DNA from: an uncultured Clostridia bacterium
GTDB lineage: Bacteria; Bacillota; Clostridia; Christensenellales; Borkfalkiaceae
NCBI GenBank assembly: GCA_947624005.1
Contig: CANQHV010000002.1
Location: 124,001 to 188,000 of the forward strand
Length of the DNA stretch: 64,000 nt
Reading direction: 5' to 3'
Made by a program: the position numbers and the translations under genes. Each line of letters starts with the position of its first letter. Position 1 is the stretch's first letter. A model generated the notes under the pieces. That model searched no databases. It saw only the letters and a list, made by a program, of their open reading frames with translations, and was not told where the DNA came from. Shown piece by piece: positions 34,180 to 42,277 of the stretch.

Positions 34180-35366
34180 AAAAGAAGATAATTTTCGCTT
34201 TTTTGCTTACATTATTGCTTATTTTGCTTGTTTCGGGCGGAATTTCCGCGCTTGCCGACGATAAAAGTGAAAGCGGGGGCGGCGAAATAAACGAAAACAT
34301 ACAAAATCTGCTGTCCGAACTTGACTTGTCGGAGTTGCAGGAATACCTGAACAGCCATACGGACAGTTTCCTTTTGAACTTCGGCGACACCGCGCGCGAT
34401 ATTATAGAATATCTCATAAGCGGCGATTTGAAGTCAGATTACAAAAGTTACATTACAGAAATTCTGTCGGTGATTTTCGGCAACGTCGCCTCGCTTATTC
34501 CCGCATTCGCCACCGTAACGGCGATAGCGTTGCTTTCGGCAATCGTAAGCGCCGCCGAGGGCAATGTTCTCGGGAAGTCCACGGCAAAAATAGTCCACCT
34601 TGCGTGCTATTCGCTGATTATCCTTATTGTAACCGCCATGCTTACGGGCGTGGTGTCGGGTTGTTTGAAGAGTATAAGGAGTATAAAGCGGCAGATTGAG
34701 ATAATTACGCCTATACTTGCGACTTTGACCGTACTTACGGGCGGGACAAGCGCGGCGGCGATTTATCAGCCGTCCGCGATATTCCTTTCGGGCGGCGCGG
34801 TCGAAATCGTCAGCGGCTTTATATTCCCCGCGACTATCGCCGTAGTCGTTCTTAATTTTATGTCGAAGCTGAACCCGCAGATGTCTTTTTCGGGGGTCGC
34901 AAAGCTAATCAAAAATATAATGAAATGGGTGATAGGAATAACCGTTACCGTTTTCAGTATTTTCATTACTATGCAAAGTTCCGCGGCGTCGCTGTTTGAC
35001 GGCATAATTTTTAAGGCGACGAAGTACGTCGTGGGCAATTCGGTGCCTATTGTCGGAAACTTTTTATCGAGCGGATTCGATATGTTGGCGTCTGCGGGGC
35101 TTCTTATAAAAAGTTCTGTGGGCATATGCGGGCTTTTATTGTTGCTTTCCGAAATTCTGCAACCCATAATTTTGCTTGCGGCATTTTCCATAATATTGAA
35201 ATTCGTAGGGGCGATAGTGCAGCCGATAGGCGAAAACGTTTTGTATTCGCTGCTTTCGGACCTTTCAAAGGATATCGAGTTCTTTATCGCGGGCTTGCTT
35301 ACGGTTGCGTTTATGTACGCGCTTGTGATTATGCTTATAATCAACTCGGCAAACAGTTTCGTATGA
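34176..35366 (+). CDS. spoIIIAE: Stage III sporulation protein AE
   Basis: 396 residues with a signal peptide (about 5-26), a soluble region to about 100 and some seven membrane helices. It has ATVTAIALLSAIVSA, GGTSAAAIYQPSAIFLSGG and AAFSIILKFVGAIVQPIGE, conserved in the family. It is a multi-pass component of the SpoIIIA channel and overlaps its neighbours on both sides by 4 nt. Confidence 0.95.
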   Translation: MKKKIIFAFLLTLLLILLVSGGISALADDKSESGGGEINENIQNLLSELDLSELQEYLNSHTDSFLLNFGDTARDIIEYLISGDLKSDYKSYITEILSVIFGNVASLIPAFATVTAIALLSAIVSAAEGNVLGKSTAKIVHLACYSLIILIVTAMLTGVVSGCLKSIRSIKRQIEIITPILATLTVLTGGTSAAAIYQPSAIFLSGGAVEIVSGFIFPATIAVVVLNFMSKLNPQMSFSGVAKLIKNIMKWVIGITVTVFSIFITMQSSAASLFDGIIFKATKYVVGNSVPIVGNFLSSGFDMLASAGLLIKSSVGICGLLLLLSEILQPIILLAAFSIILKFVGAIVQPIGENVLYSLLSDLSKDIEFFIAGLLTVAFMYALVIMLIINSANSFV

Positions 35367-35794
35367 CGGCTTATCTTTTGAGTGCGACGGGAGTTATATT
35401 TTTGTCGGTTATCGTATCGCTGATAATTCCCGAGGGCAAGCTTAACAAAACCATAGTTTTTATAATGCGGCTATGCTGTATTTTCGTCCTTATAAGACCG
35501 ATTACGGGCATTTTCAAAACAGAAAGCGAGGCGACGCGGGAATTTGTGGATTACGGTTTTGTCGGCTCGGTTTATTCGGAAAATCAAAGCGAACAGCTTG
35601 AAAATCTTATTTATGAAAAGTTCGGAAAAGAGTGCGGTTGCGAAGTGACGGTGGAGTATTCGGACGGGGAATTTTCGGTAAGCGGCGCAAGCGTGGAGGT
35701 GTATGAAAATAATGATGATTTAATAGATAAAATTTACGCATATTTAAAGGAGCTGGGCTATATAAATATATCAGTATATGCGAAAACTGTTTGA
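35363..35794 (+). CDS. spoIIIAF: Stage III sporulation protein AF
   Basis: 143 residues from the ATG at 35363 that overlaps the spoIIIAE stop (ATGA). Two N-terminal helices (about 4-20 and 30-47) with SLIIPEGKLNKTIVFIMRL are followed by a soluble domain in the space between the two spore membranes. The end reads AYLKELGYINISVYAKTV. It overlaps spoIIIAG by 17 nt. Confidence 0.9.
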   Translation: MTAYLLSATGVIFLSVIVSLIIPEGKLNKTIVFIMRLCCIFVLIRPITGIFKTESEATREFVDYGFVGSVYSENQSEQLENLIYEKFGKECGCEVTVEYSDGEFSVSGASVEVYENNDDLIDKIYAYLKELGYINISVYAKTV

Positions 35795-36134
35795 TTACGT
35801 GAAAAACAACAAGAAAATCATTATTGCGGTGGCTCTGCTGATAGTATTGATTTTCGCTGTTTTTCTAATCAACAAGAGTAACAAATCTTCTTCAACGACG
35901 TCGGCTTTGACGGAAAAAAGCGCGACAGAGGTAAAACTGTGCGATATTTTAATGTCGATAGACGGGGTCGGCGAGGCGGACGTAATGATTAACGAAAGCG
36001 AAAACGGTATTCTGGGCGTAATAATCGTTTGCGACGGAGCAGACAATATTATGGTCAGAAACGATATTCTCAACGCGGTTTCAACCGCCCTCGGCGTACA
36101 AAAGAGTGCGATAGCTATTTATTCAATGAATTAA
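35778..36134 (+). CDS. spoIIIAG: Stage III sporulation protein AG (short form)
   Basis: 118 residues: a basic start, one membrane helix (about 14-31) and a ring-building domain with LCDILMSIDGVGEADVMI and GIIVVCDGADN. SpoIIIAG stacks in large rings in the intermembrane space of the channel. Bacillus SpoIIIAG is about 200 residues; here the insert in the ring domain appears to be missing, so the ring may lack the tall beta-triangle collar. The order and flanks leave little doubt about identity. Confidence 0.88.
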   Translation: MRKLFDYVKNNKKIIIAVALLIVLIFAVFLINKSNKSSSTTSALTEKSATEVKLCDILMSIDGVGEADVMINESENGILGVIIVCDGADNIMVRNDILNAVSTALGVQKSAIAIYSMN

Positions 36135-36146
36135 AAGGAGAAATTT

Positions 36147-36632
36147 ATGTCAAAGAAGAAAAAGATTATTATCATGTCCTCACTCGTATTTTTACTTGCG
36201 CTGACCGCCGTTCTGAATGTCGTGCTGGCAAACAACCGCAAAGCTTCTGGCGACGTGGCTACGACTACGGCGAACTATTTCACGACTTTCCGCTCGGAAA
36301 GAACTGCAACGAGAAGCGAAGAACTTTTGCAGCTTGACAGCGTTATTGCTCTGTACGAAGAGGGAAGCGACAAGTATAACGAAGCGGTAAATCTCAAACT
36401 TCAAATTGTGGAAATTATGGAAAACGAGCTTATGCTTGAAACGATGATTAAGTCGCGCGGCTTTTCAGACGCGGTCGTTTCAATCGGTATGGACTCGGAT
36501 AACGTAAACGTATTTATAAATTCGAACGAACTCGATATGAATACCGCGCTTGCGATTTATACAATGCTTAAAGACGAAGTGGGCGTGGCTCCCGGCAACA
36601 TAATTATAATGCCTATATATTCGGAAGTTTAA
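36147..36632 (+). CDS. spoIIIAH: Stage III sporulation protein AH
   Basis: 161 residues: a basic start, one membrane helix (about 7-27), a Ser/Thr/Arg-rich linker and a YscJ/FliF-like domain with SRGFSDAVVSIGMDSDNVNVFINS. In Bacillus, SpoIIIAH in the mother-cell membrane binds SpoIIQ from the forespore. It has an AAGGAG site and ends the operon. Confidence 0.93.
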   Translation: MSKKKKIIIMSSLVFLLALTAVLNVVLANNRKASGDVATTTANYFTTFRSERTATRSEELLQLDSVIALYEEGSDKYNEAVNLKLQIVEIMENELMLETMIKSRGFSDAVVSIGMDSDNVNVFINSNELDMNTALAIYTMLKDEVGVAPGNIIIMPIYSEV

Positions 36633-36638
36633 ATATAG

Positions 36639-36667
36639 TTGCAAATTCGCAAAATATGTGTTATACT
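36639..36667 (+). promoter_or_regulatory. Promoter of the Asp23-family gene
   Basis: TTGCAA (36639-36644), a 17-nt spacer and TATACT (36662-36667), followed by CCAAGGAG and the ATG at 36687. An in-frame TTG at 36639 lies in the -35 box and is not the start. Confidence 0.65.
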
Positions 36668-36686
36668 ACTTCCAAGGAGTAAAAAG

Positions 36687-37025
36687 ATGGCACATATAAG
36701 ACACGATCCGACTTCTACCCAGAAAGGAAACATAACCTATAATTCAGGCATAGTAAGCGGAATTGTCGCGCTTGCAATAACCCAAGTGGACGGCGTATCG
36801 CTTCTGAATGCTAAAAACAAAGGTATTAAACTGAGTTTCGAAAAGCAAGGTATCATTGCGGATATCAGCGTCAAAGTCGAATCAAGCTATAATGTTCCTT
36901 CGCTTGCGTTCACGATTCAGCAATCAATCAAACATAATGTCGAGTCGATGACCAAGTATAAGGTAGATAAGGTAGACGTTCATATACAGGACGTAAATTT
37001 TTCCGATAGTCCGGTAACATATTAA
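36687..37025 (+). CDS. Asp23/Gls24 family protein
   Basis: 112 residues. It has the family's YNSGIVSGIVALAITQVDGV and VKVESSYNVPSLAFTIQQSIKHNVESMT. These small proteins bind to the membrane through a partner in staphylococci and are linked to cell-envelope stress; the gene is often found just before nusB in Firmicutes, as here. A terminator follows, so it is a single-gene transcript. Confidence 0.92.
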   Translation: MAHIRHDPTSTQKGNITYNSGIVSGIVALAITQVDGVSLLNAKNKGIKLSFEKQGIIADISVKVESSYNVPSLAFTIQQSIKHNVESMTKYKVDKVDVHIQDVNFSDSPVTY

Positions 37026-37028
37026 ACA

Positions 37029-37058
37029 AGTATTCCCTTACTCAAAATAAGGGAATAT
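37029..37058 (+). terminator. Terminator after the Asp23-family gene
   Basis: TATTCCCTTA pairs with TAAGGGAATA around a 7-nt loop, followed by TTTGCATTTTT. Confidence 0.75.
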
Positions 37059-37122
37059 TTGCATTTTTAAAGCAAAATGCACAGTACTATGCGTGACATA
37101 ATCAGTATTTTTCGGGTGAAAT

Positions 37123-37527
37123 ATGAGAACAGCGGCAAGAGAAACCGTATTTAAAATTTTGTTTTCGACGCAGTTTGTGGACGACGTCGCCAAAGGGTTT
37201 TGCGACGCGATTTTCAAAGAGGACGGATTGAATAAGCAGGATATCGAATACTGCAACAGGGTTTTGTCGCTTGTGAAAGAGCATAAAGACGAAATAATTG
37301 CTCTTTTGGACAAGCATTCGAGATTGTTCCCCGAAAGCAGGCTTTTTGCCGCGGATAAAAGTATTCTTACGCTTGCTTTGACCGAGATTCTGTATATGGA
37401 CGATATTCCCGACGTCGTTTCCGCAAACGAGGCGGCAAATATCGCTTCGAAGTATTCCACCGACAAAAGCGCTTCGTTCGTAAGCGGAATTTTAGCCGAA
37501 ATTATCAAGGAGAAAGGCAATGTATAA
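37123..37527 (+). CDS. nusB: Transcription antitermination factor NusB
   Basis: 134 residues, all helical, with the NusB start ARETVFKILFSTQF and the C-terminal LTLALTEILYMDDIPDVVSANEAANIASKYS. NusB with NusE binds boxA in rRNA leaders. It begins the housekeeping operon and overlaps folD by 8 nt. Confidence 0.93.
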   Translation: MRTAARETVFKILFSTQFVDDVAKGFCDAIFKEDGLNKQDIEYCNRVLSLVKEHKDEIIALLDKHSRLFPESRLFAADKSILTLALTEILYMDDIPDVVSANEAANIASKYSTDKSASFVSGILAEIIKEKGNV

Positions 37528-38368
37528 AATCATAGACGGCAAGGCGCTGTCTGCCGAAATCAGACGCGAAATAAAGGAAAAAGTTTCCGCTTTCAAAGAA
37601 AAGTATAAAAAGGAAATCGGACTTGCGGTTGTGCTTGTCGGCGATAATCAGGCGTCACAGGTCTATGTGCGCAATAAAATCAGGGCGTGCGAAGAGGTCG
37701 GAATCAAGTCTTACGCGTATTATCTGCCCAAGGAAACAAAACAAAGCGAGCTTAACGAATTGATTTCGGGGCTTGCCGCCGATAAAAATATCAACGGAAT
37801 TCTGGTGCAATTGCCTCTGCCCGCTGGTCTTGACAGCGAATCGGCGTTAAAACTTATACCGCGCGAAAAGGACGTAGACGGTTTTTCCGCCGAAAATATC
37901 GGTCAACTTTGTATGAACGGCGAAAGTCTTGTGGCGTGTACGCCTAATGGCGTAATGCAGATGTTCAAACACGAAAATATCGGACTTAAAGGCAAGCGCG
38001 CGGTCGTTGTCGGCAGGTCGAATATAGTCGGCAGACCTATGGCGATGCTTTTGCTTAACGCAGACGCGACGGTGACCGTTTGCCACAGCAAGACGGTCGA
38101 TTTAAAGGCCGAGTGCCTTAAAGCCGACATTTTGGTCGCGGCTATCGGCAAAGCGAAATTCATTACCGCAGATATGGTTAAAGAGGGCGCGGTCGTCATA
38201 GACGTAGGTATGAATCGCGACGAAAACGGCAAACTTTGCGGCGACGTCGATTTCGAAAACGTCAAAGACAAATGTTCGTACATTACCCCCGTGCCCGGCG
38301 GCGTGGGACCTATGACTATAACGATGCTTATGTACAATACCTTGATTGCGGCTGAGAGGGCGGTATAA
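37520..38368 (+). CDS. folD: Methylenetetrahydrofolate dehydrogenase/cyclohydrolase
   Basis: 282 residues, normal length. Motifs are LVGDNQASQVYVRNK (with the catalytic Lys), GILVQLPLP, VVGRSNIVGRPMAMLL (NADP site) and PVPGGVGPMT. It interconverts methylene-, methenyl- and formyl-tetrahydrofolate. It is directly followed by a polyprenyl synthase; the xseA and xseB genes usually found here in Firmicutes are absent. Confidence 0.96.
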   Translation: MYKIIDGKALSAEIRREIKEKVSAFKEKYKKEIGLAVVLVGDNQASQVYVRNKIRACEEVGIKSYAYYLPKETKQSELNELISGLAADKNINGILVQLPLPAGLDSESALKLIPREKDVDGFSAENIGQLCMNGESLVACTPNGVMQMFKHENIGLKGKRAVVVGRSNIVGRPMAMLLLNADATVTVCHSKTVDLKAECLKADILVAAIGKAKFITADMVKEGAVVIDVGMNRDENGKLCGDVDFENVKDKCSYITPVPGGVGPMTITMLMYNTLIAAERAV

Positions 38369-39247
38369 TTGGCTGATTTTTCAAAAAAATACGGCGAATA
38401 TCTCGACGAGTTCAACTCATACCTGAACAAATTTTGTTCGCAATTGAAACTGCAACCGCAGATTTTGGACGAAAGTCTTAAATACAGCCTTTTGTTGGGC
38501 GGTAAAAGGGTTCGCCCCGTGCTTGCGCTTGCAACCGCCGACCTTTTGGGGCTTGCGCACGAGGAAATTCTTGATTTTGCGCTTGCGATAGAGCTTATAC
38601 ACACTTATTCGCTTATTCACGACGACCTCCCCGCAATGGATAACGACGATTTCCGCCGCGGGAAGCCGACAAACCATAAGGTTTTCGGCGAGGGTAACGC
38701 GGTGCTTGCGGGCGACGGGTTGCTGAATACGGCGTATTCTACGCTTATCAAAGCGTGCTATAAGGGCAAAAATTACGTTTCCGCCGCCGAATTTATTTGC
38801 GCCTGCGCGGGCGTGGAGGGTATGATTGCGGGGCAGTCTGCCGACCTGTTGCACGAAAACGACATTTCGGTAAACGAAAGCGTTCTGAATTTCATATACG
38901 AGAACAAAACTTCCAAACTTATAATGGCGCCCGTTGTTTCCGCGTCGATTTTGTGCGGCGGGAAATATTTTTCCGAACTCAAATGGTATGCAAGAACGCT
39001 TGGGTATCTTTTTCAGCTTACCGACGATATTCTGGACGTTGAGGGAAGTTTTTCCGACCTCGGCAAAAGCGTCGGGAAAGATAAAACCGAGGGAAAATAT
39101 ACGGCGGTGCGGCTGTTCGGGCTTGAAGAAAGCAAATTACGCGCGGATATGACCTGCGAAAGCTGTAAAAAGTATCTCGAAGGCATAAAGGGCGATTTTT
39201 CGTTCCTTGCCGACTTCGCGGATTACGTCAAATCCCGAAAAAAATAA
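38369..39247 (+). CDS. ispA: Polyprenyl synthase (farnesyl/geranylgeranyl diphosphate synthase type)
   Basis: 292 residues from a TTG start that overlaps the folD stop (TAATTG) and has GAGGGCGG upstream. The first Asp-rich motif is HDDLPAMDNDDFRRG and the second LTDDILDVEG, with GGKRVRPVL and AGQSADL. It joins isopentenyl diphosphate to allylic diphosphates; the chain length cannot be fixed from sequence alone. It is part of the isoprenoid operon with dxs, interrupted by a large RNA. Confidence 0.93.
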   Translation: MADFSKKYGEYLDEFNSYLNKFCSQLKLQPQILDESLKYSLLLGGKRVRPVLALATADLLGLAHEEILDFALAIELIHTYSLIHDDLPAMDNDDFRRGKPTNHKVFGEGNAVLAGDGLLNTAYSTLIKACYKGKNYVSAAEFICACAGVEGMIAGQSADLLHENDISVNESVLNFIYENKTSKLIMAPVVSASILCGGKYFSELKWYARTLGYLFQLTDDILDVEGSFSDLGKSVGKDKTEGKYTAVRLFGLEESKLRADMTCESCKKYLEGIKGDFSFLADFADYVKSRKK

Positions 39248-39254
39248 AAATTAT

Positions 39255-39283
39255 TTGACTTCTGAAAAGATTTGTGCTATAAT
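39255..39283 (+). promoter_or_regulatory. Promoter in front of the OLE RNA
   Basis: TTGACT (39255-39260), a 17-nt spacer and TATAAT (39278-39283). Start of transcription would be near 39290, right at the 5' arm of the terminal stem. Confidence 0.85.
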
Positions 39284-39289
39284 ACAATA

Positions 39290-39848
39290 AATTAATATAG
39301 TGGTGCAGTATTCTAGTCAATCTCCATTGATACGAGGACGGGGGTAAAATACCGTTAAAGGGCATATCGATGAAGTTTTTGGTATGTGCTCGCTTTGCCA
39401 AAAGTGGGTGGATGCTGAGAGTAAAGGTTTATGGGAGCTTGGTAACGGCATACGCAAGCCCGACCCATTTACCGTGGAGGTCCTATCGGAGCAATCCGAT
39501 GGATATAAACCTGCTATCAGGCGTAAGCTTGGTACAGAGTAGCCTGCCTTGAGCGGAAACGGCGGATAATAGAACACAACACCGATGGTTTGGCCAAACG
39601 TCGGCTGTCTATTGCTATTTGAAATTGTTTCTGCAAAAGAGGATAAGCTCATTGGAAATTGTCAAGGAAAGCTTCTAGACTGTTTTTATATTAGAGATTA
39701 CGGTGTGGATTAAGTGGCGATTCGGTTATGCTTATGCGTCGGAACTCTTAAAAGGAAACTGCTTCTACGGCGACGGGAAGTGAGTTTCGGGGAAATCCTA
39801 CCGAACCTAAACCGCAAAGTTTATTTAATATAAACCACTATATTATTT
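39290..39848 (+). ncRNA. ole: OLE RNA (ornate, large, extremophilic RNA)
   Basis: About 555 bases with no credible reading frame lie between the polyprenyl synthase gene and a gene whose product matches OapA, the OLE-associated membrane protein, with dxs next. This is the known locus of OLE RNA. Its own sigma-A promoter ends at 39283. The two ends pair perfectly over 11 bp (39294-39304 with 39834-39844), as expected for a long folded RNA, and many internal stems can be seen (for example around 39318-39350 and 39480-39520). In Bacillus halodurans OLE forms a membrane complex with OapA and affects cold, ethanol and energy stress; its molecular function is unsettled. The call rests on location, size, partner and closed ends; I could not run a covariance search. 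Confidence 0.85.
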
Positions 39849-39850
39849 AT

Positions 39851-39880
39851 TTACGCACATAGTTTGTGCGTAATTTTTTT
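39851..39880 (+). terminator. Terminator/attenuator between OLE RNA and oapA
   Basis: A perfect 8-bp stem TTACGCAC/GTGCGTAA with loop ATAGTTT is followed by TTTTTTT, 18 nt before the oapA ATG. It may release most OLE RNA as a separate transcript while some polymerase reads through to oapA and dxs. Confidence 0.8.
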
Positions 39881-39890
39881 AAAAAAGCTT

Positions 39891-40544
39891 ATGGAAGATT
39901 ATCAACAGGAAAAAACATCTACAGACGACGAAAGTACTCCGTCGGCCACAGTAAGCAACGATAAACCAGAAAAAAAAGAGCGCGAGAAAAAAAACGTAAA
40001 GAAAAAGCGCCCCCCGGCATGGCTTACCTGGGGGCTTTTCGTGCTTTTTCTTTCGTTTGCGCTTACCGTGCTTTTCAGCTTTCTTACCGAAATCGCAATA
40101 ACCGAAAACAGCCCCGCGTTTGTATGCGTAATCGTGCTTTTTGTTCTTCTTATTTTGAATATAAGTTGCGATATTCTCGCGAACGCCATAATTTCCTGCA
40201 AAGCGGACGCTTTTCATGCTATGGCTTCGAATAAAATACGCGGCTCGAAGAGGGCGGTGACTTTTTGCCGCAACGCCTCGAAACTCGGAAGTATTTTCGC
40301 TGACGTTATAGGCGATATCTGCGGTATTGTCAGCGGTGCGGCGGGCGCGGCGCTTGCGATTATCATAGCGGCGGGCGGAGGAAGTACGATAGAACTTATT
40401 TCCGCAATAGGCGTGAGCGCGGTTATAGGCGCACTGACGGTCGGCGGCAAAGCAATGTTTAAACCTTTTGCCATCAAATACAGCAAAGGCATAGTGTTCG
40501 GATTTGCCAAATTTACCACCCTGTTTATAAGGGAAAAGAAATAA
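39891..40544 (+). CDS. oapA: OLE-associated membrane protein OapA
   Basis: 217 residues from the ATG at 39891. A highly charged N-terminal 45 residues (Lys/Glu/Arg-rich, with KPEKKEREKKNVKKKRPP) precede membrane helices at about 48-68, 76-97 and 140-185. The signature stretch FHAMASNKIRGSKRAVTFCRNA then VIGDICGIVSG matches OapA proteins, the only known membrane partner of OLE RNA. The basic regions suit RNA binding. It overlaps dxs by one base (TAATG), so isoprenoid synthesis and OLE are expressed together. Confidence 0.85.
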   Translation: MEDYQQEKTSTDDESTPSATVSNDKPEKKEREKKNVKKKRPPAWLTWGLFVLFLSFALTVLFSFLTEIAITENSPAFVCVIVLFVLLILNISCDILANAIISCKADAFHAMASNKIRGSKRAVTFCRNASKLGSIFADVIGDICGIVSGAAGAALAIIIAAGGGSTIELISAIGVSAVIGALTVGGKAMFKPFAIKYSKGIVFGFAKFTTLFIREKK

Positions 40545-42277
40545 TGCTTGAAGATATAACCGACGTAAAAATAAAAAATTCAAGCCTTGAACAGCTTAAA
40601 GAATTGGCGGAAGAGGCGCGGCAAAAGATTATTTCCACCGTAATGAAAAGCGGCGGTCACCTTTCGTCTAACCTCGGAATGGTCGAATTGACTATTGCGT
40701 TGCACTACGTTTTCGATTTTCCGCGCGATAAGGTGATTTTCGACGTCGGGCATCAATGCTATACGCATAAATTGCTTTCGGGGCGTTACGATAAGTTCGA
40801 TTCGATACGTCAATTCGGCGGAATTTCGGGGTTTCCGAAGCGCGAAGAAAGCGAGTTTGACTGCTATAATACGGGACACGCGGGAACTTCCGTTTCCGCG
40901 GCGCTCGGTATTGCCAAGGCGCGCGACGTCAAGGGCGAGGATTTTGCGGTTATCGCCGTAATAGGCGACGGTTCTTTCAATAACGGACTTATTTACGAAG
41001 CTTTTAACAGCCTGCGCCTTTTAAATACCCACATTCTGGTGATTTTGAACGACAACGGAATGTCTATCGCGCCCACTGTAGGCAGTATGCACGAATACCT
41101 CGAAATTTTAAGCGAAAATATCGAACAGAAGCAAAAACGCGACCGCCACGCGAAAATTTTCGAAAGATTCGGTTTTAAATACGACGGCGTTTATAACGGC
41201 AACGACCTCGGCGAGATGATTGACAAATTGACCGAAATCAAAGAACGGCTGAAAACAGAATCGGTTATTCTTCACGTCGCGACAAAAAAGGGCAAAGGGT
41301 ATGCTTTCTGCGAGGAAAATCCCGAAATTACCCACGGCATTTCTGCTTGCGGAAGCAATGGAATTTGCGAATATTCCTCGGTTTTGGGCAAAAAACTCGT
41401 TGAAATGGCAAAAAACGACGATAAAATCGTCGCCGTAACTGCGGCGATGACTTCGAGCTTGGGGCTTTCGGAATTTTTTGAAAAGTATCCCGAACGCTCG
41501 GTAGACGTGGGAATCTGCGAAGAACACGCGACTATACTTTGCGCTTCTATGGCGGCGCAGGGTATGAAGCCGTATTACGCCGTTTATTCGACTTTTTTGC
41601 AGCGTTCGTTTGACGAAATTGTTATAGATATTTGCAGTCAGAACTTGCCCGTGACAATTTGTATCGACCGCGCGGGCGTATCGGGTGCGGACGGCGAAAC
41701 CCATCAGGGCGTTTTCGACCTGTCGTTTTTAAGTATGATTCCCAATCTTACGATTGCCGTTCCCAAAGACGTTGCGGAGTTCGAAAGAATGCTTGAATTC
41801 AGCGCGACGTTTAACGCGCCGCTTGCAATAAGATACCCGCGCGCGGGCAGAAAAGTATTCCGAGAAAAATCCGAAATCGTTTCGGGCAAGTGGGAAACTC
41901 TGAAAAAGGGCGGCGGAAAATATGCGATTCTGGCTTGCGGCGAGCGTGCGATAACCTTGGCGTTGAAAGCTTCGAAAGTCCTCGGCGAAAGTAAAATTGA
42001 AGTATCGGTCGTCAACGCAAGGTTTGTAAAACCGCTTGACGAAGAGCTTTTGTCCGAGCTTAAAGAAAGCGTGGTAATAACGGTAGAAGATAACGTTCTG
42101 ATAGGCGGATTCGGCGCGCTGGTTGCGGCATATCTTTCCGAAAGCGGCAAAATAGTCAAAAATTTTGCATTTCCCGACAAGTTTATACCGCAGGGCGGAA
42201 TTTCGGAACTTATGGAAAATTTCGGGTTAAGCAGTGAAAACATCGTCGGTTACATATTGAAAAATGAGAATAGATAA
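40544..42277 (+). CDS. dxs: 1-deoxy-D-xylulose-5-phosphate synthase
   Basis: 577 residues, somewhat shorter than the 620-640 of many homologues. GGHLSSNLGMVELT and DVGHQCYTHKLLSGR are at the start; GDGSFNNGLIYEAFN binds thiamine diphosphate with Mg2+; DRAGVSGADGETHQG and RYPRAG lie in the second half. It makes DXP from pyruvate and glyceraldehyde phosphate, the first step of the MEP isoprenoid pathway. It follows the OLE/oapA pair and overlaps tlyA by 14 nt. Confidence 0.96.
   Translation: MLEDITDVKIKNSSLEQLKELAEEARQKIISTVMKSGGHLSSNLGMVELTIALHYVFDFPRDKVIFDVGHQCYTHKLLSGRYDKFDSIRQFGGISGFPKREESEFDCYNTGHAGTSVSAALGIAKARDVKGEDFAVIAVIGDGSFNNGLIYEAFNSLRLLNTHILVILNDNGMSIAPTVGSMHEYLEILSENIEQKQKRDRHAKIFERFGFKYDGVYNGNDLGEMIDKLTEIKERLKTESVILHVATKKGKGYAFCEENPEITHGISACGSNGICEYSSVLGKKLVEMAKNDDKIVAVTAAMTSSLGLSEFFEKYPERSVDVGICEEHATILCASMAAQGMKPYYAVYSTFLQRSFDEIVIDICSQNLPVTICIDRAGVSGADGETHQGVFDLSFLSMIPNLTIAVPKDVAEFERMLEFSATFNAPLAIRYPRAGRKVFREKSEIVSGKWETLKKGGGKYAILACGERAITLALKASKVLGESKIEVSVVNARFVKPLDEELLSELKESVVITVEDNVLIGGFGALVAAYLSESGKIVKNFAFPDKFIPQGGISELMENFGLSSENIVGYILKNENR

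Noticed and set aside
39317..39652. Antisense and sense open frames within the OLE RNA
   Set aside because: They lack ribosome-binding sites and family-like sequence; the region has the promoter, closed ends and terminator of a structured RNA.
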